Assembly: GCF_004340785.1 (NCBI RefSeq)
Contig: NZ_SLXS01000001.1
Location: 310,001-374,000 of the forward strand
Direction of reading: 5' to 3'
Length of the DNA: 64,000 nucleotides
Origin: Tumebacillus sp. BK434
GTDB taxonomy: Bacteria; Bacillota; Bacilli; Tumebacillales; Tumebacillaceae
In this document: piece after piece, positions 1-12,300 of the stretch
How the letters are laid out: each line of letters begins with the position of its first letter
How positions within the stretch are numbered: the stretch's first letter is position 1
The notes under the pieces: generated by a model
Database searches by the model: none
What the model saw: the letters and a program-made list of their open reading frames with translations, nothing else
What the model was told of the DNA's origin: nothing
Made by a program: the position numbers and the translations under genes

Positions 1-3000
1 AGCGCGCCCTGTTAGAAAAACGCATCAAAGGCAAAGGGCCCGTCATGCCCGCGTCCACCCAAAAGAAAACAGGCATTCCCCGCCGACCGAAAGGGGAGTC
101 GCCGCTGTCCTTTTCCCAAGAGCGCATCTGGATCATGGAACAACTGGAGCCGGATGCTGCCGTCTACAACTTAGCGTTCGTCGTGACGATCACCGGAGAG
201 ATTGACCGCGAAGTGCTGGGGAAGAGCATCCACGAAGTGGTACGCCGCCATGAAGCGCTGCGTACTACGTTCCCCGTCAGAGACGGCACACCAACACTTC
301 AGGTTCATGAGGAACTCCCGGTGCCGATTCTGGCGCTTGATGTTCGGCTGCTGCCGGAGGAGGAGCGTGAAGAAGCGGCAGAACGCTTGGCGCTGGAAGA
401 CGCCAGACGTCCCTTTGATCTGGTCCAAGGTCCGCTGGTGCGCGTTACGACCATCCAGAAAACGGATCAGGAATCCTTGCTCCTGATCACAATGCATCAC
501 ATCATTTCCGACGACTGGTCGCTTGGCGTGCTGATCAACGAGTTTTCCATCCTTTACGCGTCCTACAAAAACGGGCTGCCTTCGCCGCTCGCGGAACTGC
601 CGATTCATTACAGTGATTTTGCATACTGGCAGAAACAGCCGGAACAGCAAGCCTCCTTGCAGAAACAGTTTGACTACTGGCACGAGCAACTCGGCGGCGA
701 CAGAGAACCGCTGCAGTTGCCGACCGACCGACTGCGCCCGGCGAGCCAGACTTACAACGGCGCGAGGACCGTCTTCCGGCTCTCCCGGCAGTTGTCCGCG
801 GCGCTGCAGCAACTGAGCGTGGAATCAGGCACCACTCTGTTCATGACGCTGCTCGCCGCTTACCAGACTTTCCTCGCCCGCTATACCGGTCAGAGCGACA
901 TCCTCGTCGGCTCGCCAATCGCCAACCGCAACCGGCAGGAGATCGAAGGGCTGGTCGGCGTGTTTATCAACACTCTCGTCCATCGCAGCCGCATCGCACA
1001 GGGCATGACCTTCCGTGAGCTGCTCGGCAACGTGCGCCGCACCACGCTCGATGCGTTCGCCAACCAGGACATACCGTTCGAAAAACTTGTCGAGAGGTTG
1101 GAGCAGGACCGCAACCTGGCGTACCCTCCGCTGTTTCAGACCCTGTTCAGTTTGCTAAACAACGCCGAGCGAACGCTGTCTATGCCGGGGCTGACCTTGC
1201 AGACCGAGACGCTGTACACCCAAACAGTTTCGTTTGACATTACATTGACCATCTATGAGACCGGACAGGGGCTGGAAGGGTATTGGGATTACAACACCGA
1301 TCTGTTTGATCCGGAGACGGTGGAACGCATGATCCTGCACTTCCAAACGCTGCTCGGCGGGATTGTCGACCACCCGGATCAGCTTGTGCACAAGTTGCCG
1401 ATCCTGCCGGCGAACGAGCAGCACAAGATGCTCCGCGACTGGAATGAGACGGCCTTCCCATCCCGCGCAGCCTGTCTGCATCAGCTGTTTGAAGCGCAGG
1501 TCGAGCGTAGCCCGGACGCGATCGCCGTGGTGTTTGAAGATCAGCAGATCACCTACCGCGCGTTGAACAACCGTGCCAACCAGATGGCTCAGTTTTTGCA
1601 GGCGTTTGGCGTCGGGCCGGACGAGCGGGTCGGGATCTTTATGGATCGCTCTCCTGACCTGCTCACGGCGATGATTGCCGCGCACAAGGCGGGCGGAGCC
1701 TACCTGCCGCTCGATCCGGGCAGCCCGCAGGACCGGCTCGGGTTCATGATCGGGGACGCCCAGCCGAAAGTGATCTTGACCCAGCCCTCCTTGGCGGGCC
1801 GGCTGCCGGAGCATGAATCGCAAGTGCTGACCTTGCGCAGTGAAGAGCCTTCGCTCTTCCTGCCGAATCCGGTCAGCCTCGTGCAGCCGGAGCATTTGGC
1901 GTACATCATCTACACATCAGGCTCCACCGGCCGACCCAAAGGCGTCATGGTCGAGCACCAGAGCGCCGCTCATTTCTTCACCGGCATGGATCAAGCGGTC
2001 GGATGCGGGAGTGAGGATGTGATGCTGGCGGTGACCTCGATCGGATTTGACATCTCCGTGCTCGAACTGTTCTGGAGCTTGGCGCGCGGAGCCACAGTCA
2101 TCCTGCTCTCCGAGACGGAGATCGGGGAAGCGGGCATTTCTGTGCGCGAGTACTCACTGCGCAGTCAACTGCTCCGGCATCAAGCGACGATCCTGCAATG
2201 CACGCCTTCGCTGATGGGCATGATTCTGGCAGCACCCGATGGCCCGGCCGCGCTTGCCCCATTGCAAAAAATTCTCTTGGGCGGCGAAGCGATGCCACCT
2301 GCTTTGGCACGACATTTGAAACAGAAGACCAACGCCCGTCTGTTCAACATGTACGGCCCGACAGAAGCGACCGTCTGGTCGGCCGTACATGTTGTGGACG
2401 AGCCGGATCTTCAGACGTCGATTCCGCTTGGACGGCCGATCGTCAACTGCGAGCTGTATATCCTCGACGAGCACCTTCAACCGGTGCCGGTCGGCGTCGG
2501 AGGCGAGCTGCACATCGGCGGTGCTGGCGTGACGCGCGGTTACCTTGGCCGTCCTGAGCTGACCGCCGAGCGTTTCATCGCCAATCCATTTGGCGCCGGC
2601 CGACTGTACAAGACGGGGGACCGGGCGAGCTTTCTCCCCGATGGGTCGGTCAAGTTCCTTGGCCGATTCGATAGCCAGGTGAAGCTGCGCGGATTCCGAA
2701 TCGAACTGGGTGAGATCGAAGCGGTGCTTGACCAGCATCCGGCGGTCGTGCAAGCGGTGGCCACGGTGTACGAGGGAGAAGTGCTGGGGGTCTACTACTC
2801 GGGAGAAAAGGTTCCGTCAATTGATTTGCGCGCGTATCTGAAAGAGCGCCTGCCAGCTTATATGATTCCTTCCGCATATCTGCATCTTGACAAATTCCCG
2901 CTCACGGCAACTGGCAAGATCAATCACCGGCTGCTACCGACCCCGGAAACGGAAGAGCGAATCGCCGAGTATGTCGAGCCGCGCACACCGACGGAAAAGA

Positions 3001-3263
3001 AGCTTGTCGGGATCTGGTCGGAACTGTTGCGAGTCGAGAAAATCTCCGTCTACGACCACTTCTTCGATCTCGGCGGACATTCTTTGCTTGCGACAAAACT
3101 CCACGCGAGAATGCAACTCGAGTTCTCCATCGAACTCAACTTGCGTGACCTCTTTGAAAAGACCACCATCGCCGAACTGGCGGAGGCGATTCAAGCCGTG
3201 GAAACTGTGCGGGCTCCTGTCATCCAGAAAAGAGAGCGTATCGGCTCTCGGAATAAACGCTGA
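1..3263 (+). CDS. NRPS, single module C-A-T, 5' end cut by window edge
   Basis: Non-ribosomal peptide synthetase module that should activate and condense one amino acid. The reading frame is open from base 3 and its first visible residues (RALLEKRIKGKGP) match codons 12 onward of the three NRPS genes downstream, so about 11 codons lie upstream of the window; the in-frame ATG at 45 is not the real start. Domains, counted from base 3: condensation about 30-450 with HHIISDDW (second position of the usual HHxxxDG pair is D), adenylation about 480-975 with YTSGSTGRPKG and a GKI lysine, carrier about 1000-1065 with LGGHSL. I read the binding-pocket code as DILQLGMVW plus K, close to the known glycine code DILQLGLIWK, so Gly is the likely substrate. 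The C-terminus ends in APVIQKRER and a basic tail shared with the other NRPS proteins. No release domain. Confidence 0.95.
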   Translation, partial: RALLEKRIKGKGPVMPASTQKKTGIPRRPKGESPLSFSQERIWIMEQLEPDAAVYNLAFVVTITGEIDREVLGKSIHEVVRRHEALRTTFPVRDGTPTLQVHEELPVPILALDVRLLPEEEREEAAERLALEDARRPFDLVQGPLVRVTTIQKTDQESLLLITMHHIISDDWSLGVLINEFSILYASYKNGLPSPLAELPIHYSDFAYWQKQPEQQASLQKQFDYWHEQLGGDREPLQLPTDRLRPASQTYNGARTVFRLSRQLSAALQQLSVESGTTLFMTLLAAYQTFLARYTGQSDILVGSPIANRNRQEIEGLVGVFINTLVHRSRIAQGMTFRELLGNVRRTTLDAFANQDIPFEKLVERLEQDRNLAYPPLFQTLFSLLNNAERTLSMPGLTLQTETLYTQTVSFDITLTIYETGQGLEGYWDYNTDLFDPETVERMILHFQTLLGGIVDHPDQLVHKLPILPANEQHKMLRDWNETAFPSRAACLHQLFEAQVERSPDAIAVVFEDQQITYRALNNRANQMAQFLQAFGVGPDERVGIFMDRSPDLLTAMIAAHKAGGAYLPLDPGSPQDRLGFMIGDAQPKVILTQPSLAGRLPEHESQVLTLRSEEPSLFLPNPVSLVQPEHLAYIIYTSGSTGRPKGVMVEHQSAAHFFTGMDQAVGCGSEDVMLAVTSIGFDISVLELFWSLARGATVILLSETEIGEAGISVREYSLRSQLLRHQATILQCTPSLMGMILAAPDGPAALAPLQKILLGGEAMPPALARHLKQKTNARLFNMYGPTEATVWSAVHVVDEPDLQTSIPLGRPIVNCELYILDEHLQPVPVGVGGELHIGGAGVTRGYLGRPELTAERFIANPFGAGRLYKTGDRASFLPDGSVKFLGRFDSQVKLRGFRIELGEIEAVLDQHPAVVQAVATVYEGEVLGVYYSGEKVPSIDLRAYLKERLPAYMIPSAYLHLDKFPLTATGKINHRLLPTPETEERIAEYVEPRTPTEKKLVGIWSELLRVEKISVYDHFFDLGGHSLLATKLHARMQLEFSIELNLRDLFEKTTIAELAEAIQAVETVRAPVIQKRERIGSRNKR

Positions 3264-3267
3264 TTCC

Positions 3268-3302
3268 AAAAAGAGTCTGGCAAAATGTCCAGACTCTTTT
3301 TT
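3268..3302 (+). terminator. Intrinsic terminator after NRPS 1
   Basis: AAAAGAGTCTGG pairs with CCAGACTCTTTT around an 8-base loop and runs into a T tract. Nearly the same hairpin follows the next three NRPS genes. Confidence 0.9.
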
Positions 3303-3303
3303 C

Positions 3304-3340
3304 TATGCTATAATAAACATTAAAATATATAATTAAAATC
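3304..3340 (+). promoter_or_regulatory. Extended -10 promoter with ATTAAAAT direct repeats (NRPS 2)
   Basis: TG at 3306 followed by TATAAT at 3309-3314, with no good -35 because the upstream bases form the terminator stem. ATTAAAAT occurs at 3319-3326 and 3332-3339, in the expected initially transcribed region. The same layout precedes NRPS 3 and 4. The repeats may be an operator or a transcript element; the role is inferred from conservation only. Confidence 0.6.
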
Positions 3341-3386
3341 TGAATGTTTATATATAAACTTTAAAGTTGGAGGTATTTGACCCCGC

Positions 3387-6300
3387 ATGGACAAAAGAGC
3401 CAATCTAACCCCGGCGCAGCGTGCGCTGTTAGAAAAACGAATCAAAGGCAAAGGCCCCGTCATGCCTGCTTCCGCCCAAAAGAAAACGGGCATTCCCCGC
3501 CGTCCGCCGGGGGAATCGCCTTTGTCCTATTCCCAGGAGCGCATCTGGGTCATCGAACAGATGGAGCCGGACGCTGCCGCTTACAACGTCCCGTTTGTCG
3601 TTTCGATCACCGGGGTACTCGATTACGATCTCCTGTCGAAAAGCATCAACGAAGTGGTGCGCCGCCATGAAGCGCTGCGCACCTCCTTTCAAGAGACAGA
3701 CGGCACACCGACGCTGTTCATTCACGATGAACTCGACATCCCCATCGAGATCTTCGATATTCGCCATGTTCCGGAGTCGGAGCGGAACGAGGCGGCCGAG
3801 CGTCTTGCGCGGGAAGAAGCCAAGCGTCTTTTCGATCTGATCCACGGCCCGCTTGTGCGCGTGACGGCCATCCAAAAGGCGGATGCGGAGCATTTGCTCA
3901 TGATTACTCTGCACCACATCATCTCCGACGGCTGGTCGCTCGGCGTAATGATCAACGAGTTTTCCATCGTGTACGCTTCCTTTCAAAAGGGGCTGCCCTC
4001 GCCGCTCCCCGAATTGCCAATTCAGTATAGCGATTTTGCATATTGGCAAAAGCAGCCCGAGCAGCAAGCAGCCCTGCAGCAGCACTTTGAGTACTGGAAG
4101 GAGCAGCTCGGCGGCGAACGTGAACTGCTGCAATTGCCGACCGACCGGCCGCGTCCAAGCAGTCAGACCTACAACGGCACGACAACCGTCTTTTCGCTGT
4201 CGAAAACACAGTCGGATGCCCTGCAGAAGCTGAGCGTGGAATCGGGCACCTCTCTGTTCATGACGCTGCTTGCCGCTTTTCAGACCTTCCTCGCCCGCTA
4301 TACAGGTCAGAGCGACATTTTGGTCGGCTCGCCGATTGCCAACCGCAACCGTGAAGAGCTTGAAGGTCTGGTTGGCGTTTTCATCAACACTCTTGTTCAT
4401 CGCAGCCGGATCGAGAACGGCATGACGTTCCGCGACCTGCTGGAGAAGGTACGCCGCACCACACTCGACGCGTTTGCCCATCAGGACATGCCGTTCGAAA
4501 AACTGGTCGAAGCGCTGGAGCAGGACCGCAACATGGCCTACTCGCCACTGTTCCAGACCATGTTCATTTTGCAAAACAACACGCAGCGCACGCTGTCCAT
4601 GCCTGGGCTGACCTTACAGACCGAGATGTTGGACTCGAAGACGGCATTGTTTGACATCACCTTGTCCTTTTTTGAGACGGAGTCGGGTCTGGAGGGCTAT
4701 TGGGAATCGAACACCGATCTGTTTGACCAAACGACGGTGGATCGCATGATCCGCCATTTCCAAACGCTGCTCAGCGGGATCGTCGAACATCCGGATCAGC
4801 TTGTGCATCAACTGCCGCTGCTGCCGCCTGAAGAGCAGCAACTGCTGCTCCGCGATTGGAATGGCACGGAGCAAGAGCTGCCGCAATACCGCATCGACGA
4901 AATGGTGTCCGCACAAGCGGAGCGGACGCCGGAGACCGCGGCTGTCACATTTCAGGGGCGATCACTATCTTATCGCGAGCTAATTCACCGTGCCAATCAA
5001 GTGGCGCACCGCCTGCAGCAGCTCGGCGCCGGGCCGGACGTGCCGGTCGGGCTGTCGATGGAGCGTTCGCTGGACATGATCATCGGTCTGCTCGCGATCA
5101 TCAAGGCTGGCAGCGCCTATGTGCCGCTTGATCCAGCCTATCCGAAAGACCGTCTCAGCTACATCCTTGACGAGACGTGCATTCCGATTCTGCTGACCAG
5201 ACAGGGCGTGATGACGGCCGAAGTGCCGGAAAGTGTGCAGGTGATCGAGCTGGACACAGATCCTACCCTGTGCGAGGAGAGCGGGGAGAACCCGACAAAC
5301 CTAGCCACGCTCGACCATCTGGTCTACATCCTCTACACGTCAGGTTCGACCGGACGTCCGAAAGGCGTGGCGATGCCGCATCGCCCGGTGGCCAATCTGC
5401 TGGCTTGGCAGCTGCGCGAAGCACACAAAGCGGACGCCCGCACCTTGCAGTTCACATCGCTTAATTTCGACGTTTCGTTTCAAGAGATCTTTGCGACACT
5501 CTGCGCGGGTGGCACGCTGGTGCTGCTGGAAGAAGCGCAGCGTCAAAATCTGCTGGAACTGCCCGATGTGCTGATCGCGGAAAAGGTGGAGCGACTCTTC
5601 CTGCCTTTTATTGCTTTGCAGTCGCTGGCCGAAGTCTGTGCCGAACGCAATTTGTTCCCGGACAGCCTGCAGGAAGTGATCACCGCAGGGGAGCAGTTGC
5701 AGAGCACGAAAGCGATTCGCCGGTTCTTCTCAGAATTGCCGCACTGCACGCTGACCAACCAGTATGGCCCGACCGAAAGCCACGTCGTCACTTCACATAC
5801 CTTGGCCGGTCCGGCCGACTCTTGGCCGCTCCTTCCGCCGATCGGACGTCCCGTCGCCAATGCCAAGCTCTATGTGCTCGATGCGTTGCTCCAGCCGGTG
5901 CCGATCGGAGTGCAAGGTGAACTGTATCTCGGCGGCCCCGTCTTGGCGCGCGGGTACATCAAACGGGATGATCTGACCCGGGAACGCTTTCTGGATAACC
6001 TGTTTGCAGCAGGGGAGATGCTTTACAAAACGGGTGACGGCGTGCGCTGGCTGCCAGACCGCACGATCGAATATCTGGGCAGGCTGGATAACCAGGTGAA
6101 AATCCGCGGGCACCGCATCGAACTTGGCGAGATCGAAACACGATTGACCGAGTGCGACCAAATTCGCGAAGCGGCGGTCATCGCCCGCGACAACTCGCTG
6201 ATCGCCTATGTGGTTGCCGAAGGTGAAGAACTGCCCGATGTCATGCAATTGCGCGCTTATCTCGGCGAAAGGCTGCCCGAATACATGGTGCCGGCCGCGT

Positions 6301-9300
6301 TTGTGCAACTTGAGGCCATGCCGCTCACTCCAAGCGGCAAAATCGACCGCCAAGCTCTGCTTGCTCTGGAGAGTGCGACCCTGCCGAGTGTCGAACGAAC
6401 GTACGTCGCGCCGTCTTCGCCGCTGGAAAAAGAACTGTGTATCGTCTGGTCTGAAGTTCTGCAGGTCGAGCAAGTCGGTGTGCAAGACAACTTTTTTACC
6501 CTCGGAGGGCATTCCTTACTGGCAACGCGCATGATGTCGAGAGTGAACAGCCGGTTTGCGACGCATTTGCCACTGCGCAGCCTCTTCGAAGCGCCGACGA
6601 TCGCTAAGCTCGCCGCCGTGATCGCCGAACAGGAGAACGAAGTTGTTGCACCACCGATCATACCCGCGCCGCGAAATGAGCAGTTGCCGCTGTCTTATTC
6701 TCAGGAGCGCATCTGGGTCATGGAACAGTTAGAGCCTGAAGCTGCTGTCTATAACATTCCGGGTGCCTTTTCAGTCAGCGGAGAGCTCGACCGCGAACTG
6801 CTGTCCACAAGCATCCACGAAGTGATCCGCCGCCACGAAGCCCTGCGCACCACGTTCCCGGTCACAGACGGCACGCCAGAGGTGTTGATCCATGAGGAAC
6901 TCTTCGTGCCGATTCTCGAGCTTGACGTTCGTCATTTGCCGGAGGGGGAGCGGGATGAGGCGGCCCAGCGTCTGGCGCTGGAAGATACCCAGCGTCCTTT
7001 TGACCTCATCCAAGGCCCGCTTGTGCGCGTCACGACCATCCAAAAGGCGGACGATGAGCATCTTTTGTTGATCACCCTTCATCACATAATCGCGGACGGC
7101 TGGTCGATCAGCGTGCTGATCAACGAGTTCTCACTCCTTTACGCCACCTTAAAAAACGGTCTTCCTTCGCCGCTCCAAGAGCTTCCGATCCAGTACAGCG
7201 ATTTCGTATATTGGCAGAAGCTGCCGGAGCAGCAAGCAGCTTTACAGCAACAACTTGAGTACTGGAAGCAGCAGCTCGGCGGTGAACTTGAACCGCTCCA
7301 GTTGCCGACCGACCGGCCGCGCCCGAGCAGCCAGACCTTTTGTGGTGCCACGACCCAATTTATGCTTTCCAAAGCACTTACCGATTCTCTGCAGCAACTG
7401 AGCGTAGAGACCGGAACAACTCTGTTCATGACCCTGCTGGCCGCTTTTCAAACGTTTCTCTCTCGCTACACCGGGCAGACGGACATCCTCATCGGTTCGC
7501 CGATCGCCAACCGTACCCGCCATGAGATTGAGGGGCTGGTCGGCGTCTTCATCAACACCCTTGTCCATCGCAGCCGGATTGAGGGCGACATGACTTTCCG
7601 CGACCTGTTGGAAACAGTGCGCCATACGGCCCTCGACGCATTTGCCCATCAGGACATGCCGTTTGAAAAATTGGTTGAAGAGTTGCAAGCAGATCGCAAC
7701 ATGACCTATTCGCCACTGTTCCAAGCGATGTTTGTCCTGCAAAACAATGAGCAGCATACTATTTCCATGCCGGGGTTGACTTTGCGGAGCGAGAACCTGG
7801 AGACAAAAACGGCCAAATTTGACATCACCTTGTCCTTCTTTGAGACAGAGAATGGCCTCTGGGGGCATTGGGAATACAACACCGATCTGTTTGACGCCGA
7901 GACGATCGAACGCATGATTCTGCATTTCCAAACGCTGCTCAGCGGCATCGTCGACAAGCCGGACAGGCTTTTGCACGAATATCCGCTCCTGCCGTACGAT
8001 GAGCAGCTAAAGATGCTTCGCGACTGGAATGACACGGCAGCGCCGTCCCGCGAAGCCTGTATTCATCACCTGTTCGAAGAGCAGGTGGAACGCACCCCCG
8101 ATCGGATTGCGCTGGTGTTTGAAGAACGGCAGCTTACGTATCGCGAACTGAACAACCTGGCGAACCATGTCGCCCAGATCCTGCAGTCATCTGGCGTCGG
8201 GCCGGAGGATGTTGTCGGGGTTTATCTGGAGCGCTCGGCGGAGCTGCTTTGCGCCTTGCTTGCGACACACAAGGCGGGCGGCGGCTATCTGCCGCTCGAC
8301 CCGAGCTATCCACAGGACCGCCTTGCATTTATGATCGGGGACGCCAAGCCCAAAGTGATCCTGACGCAGGCATCCCTTGACGGGCAATTGCCGCCGCATG
8401 ACGCGCAGGTGCTGACCTTCAGCGGGGAAGAACAAGTCGACTTTCTCCCCAATCCGGCCAGTCTTGCGCAGCCTGAGCACCTGGCCTACATCATCTACAC
8501 GTCCGGTTCCACCGGCCAGCCAAAAGGCGTTATGGTCGAGCACCGCAACGCCGCCCATCTCTTCACCGGCATGGACCAAGCGGTAGGCTGCACCGAAGAG
8601 GATACGATTCTCGGGTTAAATTCGTTCGGCTTTGATATCTGCGTGATCGAATTGTTGTGGAGCTTAGTGTGCGGGGTGAAGGTGATTCTGCTCTCCGAAC
8701 AGGAGGTCCGGGAAACGGTCTTTTCGGTCAACGAGTTCTCTCTGCGCAATCAAATGCTCCGGCATAACGTGACGATGTTGCTGTGCACGCCTTCACTTAT
8801 GAGCATGATCATCGCATCAGATGACGGGCTGGCCGCACTCTCATCTTTGCAAAAGATAATGCTCGGCGCAGAAGTACTGCATCCAGCTCTGGCTCATCAG
8901 CTCTCCCGGCAGACGAATGCGCGCGTGTTTAACCTATATGGTCCGACAGAAACAACCGTCTGTGCGGCTTACTATGAAGTGAACGGCACGGAGCTAGGCT
9001 CGATTCCGATTGGACGCCCGCTTGTGAACTACACACATTACGTCCTTGACGCACACCTTCAGCCTGTGCCAGTCGGTGTTCCGGGCGAACTGCACATTGG
9101 CGGGGCGGGCGTGACGCGAGGGTATCTCGGGCGGGACGAATTGACCGCTGAGCGGTTCATCCCCAATCCGTTTGACCCAGGCATCCTTTACAAGACGGGT
9201 GACCTTGTCAGCTACCTCCCGGACGGGAATATCAAGTTTCTCGGCCGCCTCGACAATCAGGTGAAAGTGCGTGGTTATCGCGTCGATCTGGGCGAGATTG

Positions 9301-12300
9301 AAACGCGACTCTTGGAGCAAGACGCGATCCGCGAAGGGGTGGTCATCGCCCGTGACAACACACTGATCGCCTATGTGGTCGCCGATGGGGAGTTGCCCGA
9401 TGACCTAGGCATACGAAGTTTCCTCGGCGCGCGCCTGCCTGAGTTCATGGTGCCGACCCGCTTCATACAGCTCGATGCCATGCCGCTGTCCCCGAGCGGA
9501 AAAATTGACCGCAAAGCTCTGCTTGCTTTGGAGAGCGCGACCCTGCAGAGTTTCGAACGAACGTACGTCGCGCCGTCTTCGCCGCTGGAAAAAGAACTGT
9601 GTGTCGTCTGGTCGGAAGTTCTGCAAGTCGAACAAGTCGGTGTGCAAGACAACTTTTTCACTCTCGGCGGGCATTCCTTGCTGGCAATGCGCGTGATGTC
9701 GAAGGTAAACAGCCGGTTTGCGACGCATTTGTCGCTGCGCAGCCTTTTCGAAGCGCCAACGATCGCCAAACTCGCCGCCGTGATCGCCGAACAGCAGCAC
9801 GAAATTGTCGCACCACCGATCATACCCGTGTCGCGAAATGAGCATTTGCCGCTGTCCTTTGCTCAGGAGCGGTTGTGGTTCCTTGACCAGTTGCATCCCG
9901 ATTCGGTGACTTACAACATTCCGGTTGTAGTCTGGATCAAAGGAAACCTGGATGCCGAGGTGCTTGGGAAATGCTTAGCAGAGGTTGTCGAACGGCATGA
10001 ATCCCTGCGCACGACGTTCAAGATCGTTGACGGGCAGCCGAAGCAGTTTGTTACAGATGAAGTGACCATAGCACTGCCTGTGTGTGATGTGCAAAGCGTT
10101 GCAGAGGCCCGGGCGGTGGCGCTGGAAGAAGCGCGAACGCCGTTCAACTTGGCACAAGGACCGCTTTTGCGCGCGAAATTGCTAAGGGTCGGACAGGACG
10201 AGCACATGTTGCTGCTGACCATGCATCACATCATCACCGATGAGTGGTCGATGGGCATTTTCGTAGAGGAGATGGCAACGTTTTACGATGCATTTTCGAC
10301 CGGCACATCGCCGCATTTGCAGCCGCTACCTATCCAATACGCAGATTACGCCTTTTGGCAGCGCGAGTGGCTGACAGGTGAGTTGTTGCAAAACCAGCTT
10401 TCCTACTGGAAAAAACAGCTCGGGGGAGAACTGCCGATCTTGCAGCTGCCGACCGACTTCCCGCGTCCAGCGGTGCTGACCGAGCGCGGAGCGAGCCATA
10501 CCTTCCAACTGAATTCAGAAATAGCCGGGCAATTGAACCAGCTGAGTCAGCAGGAAGGAACGACACTTTTTATGACCTTGCTTGCTGCCTTTAACACATT
10601 GCTGTTCCGCTACACGGACCAAGAGGACATCCTGATCGGAACGCCTATCGCGGGGCGGAGGCGCGAAGAGATCGACGCGCTGATCGGATTTTTCGTCAAC
10701 ACGCTCGTCCTGCGCACCGACCTGTCAGGCGGGGTGGGTTTCCGAGAACTTCTCGCCCGCGTCCGCAGGACCGCTCTCGATGCGTACGCCCATCAGGACG
10801 TTCCTTTTGAGCGACTGGTCGAAGAGCTGCAGCCTCGGCGCAACATGAGCTACTCGCCGCTGTTCCAAGCCATGTTTGTCATGCAAAATCAACAGCAGAA
10901 GCAGGTAGAGATCGAGGGGCTCACGTTGACTGCTCTACCAGGCGAAAGCAGCACAGCTAAATTTGACCTGTCCCTGACGATGACGGAGTCGGCGGACGGG
11001 TTGACGGCGAAGTTTGAATACAACACCGACCTGTTCACTGCTGATACGATCGGGTACATGGCCGAGCACTTGACCGTGCTTTTGGAAAGCATCCTCGAGT
11101 GCCCGGATACGGACATCTCCACTCTGCGTCTGCTCACGGCAGACGAGGAGCACCTGCTGCTGACCACATGGGCGGGTGGTGCAGCTTCGTCTGTCGAAAT
11201 GAAGTTCATGCACCAGCGCTTTGAGGAGCAAGCTTCCCGTTCACCGGAAGCGGAGGCGGTTGTCAGCGGCGACGTGCGCCTGACGTATCGTGAACTCAAC
11301 GAGCGGGCCAACCGCTTGGCGCATTATCTGCAGGCGCAAGGTGTCACGAGAGACACACTTGTCGCGGTCAGCGTCGAGCGCACAGAACAGATGGTCATCA
11401 CCGCGCTGGCAATCTTAAAAGCAGGCGGTGCCTATGTGCCGATCGACCCGGCCTATCCCGAAGAGCGCATCGCGATCATGTTGCGAGAATCCAATCCGGC
11501 GCTCGTGTTGACAGATCAAACGCTGGACGCTCTGCAGAGTGAATTGTCCATGTTGCCATCCGTAAATCCGATCTGTAAGGTGGAGCCGGATCACTTGGCA
11601 TACCTGATCTTCACCTCCGGTTCTACAGGGGTGCCAAAAGGAGTTATGATCGAACACAAGAGCATTTGCAATTACTTGGAATGGATGCTCGATTTTTATC
11701 AGATTGCGTCGACAGACCATGTCCTGCAGAAGGCGAGCTTTTCATTCGACGTGTCGGTCTGGGAAATGTTCCTGCCGCTGTCATGCGGTGCGAAGACGGT
11801 GCTGGCACGTTCAGGCGGGCAGGCCGATATCCCTTATCTGATCGAACTTATCAATCAGGAGCAGATCACGATCGCACACTTTATTCCGTCGATCCTCCAA
11901 CTGTTTGCTGCGGATGCAAACGTGGAGACGTGCCTGAGTCTGCGCTTCCTGATGAGCGGTGGTGAAGCATTGCCATTTGAGTTGCAGGAGCGGGTGCTGG
12001 AAAGGCTGCCCGATATTGAGCTTCATAACCGGTACGGGCCGACTGAAGTCACCGTCAACGCCACGTTCTGGAACTGCCGCCATAAGAGGGCACGCAAGAT
12101 CGTACCGATTGGCCGGCCATTGCCAAATGTCACCGTGTATGTATTAAACGCAGCGCTCCAGCTGGTGCCGACCGGCGCGGCGGGCGAGCTGTACGTGGGC
12201 GGCGACTGCTTGGCAAGGGGCTATTACAACCGGGCGGATCTGACGGAGGCTCGCTTCTTGCCCAGTCCGTTTCAATCGGGCGAGCGAATCTACAAGACGG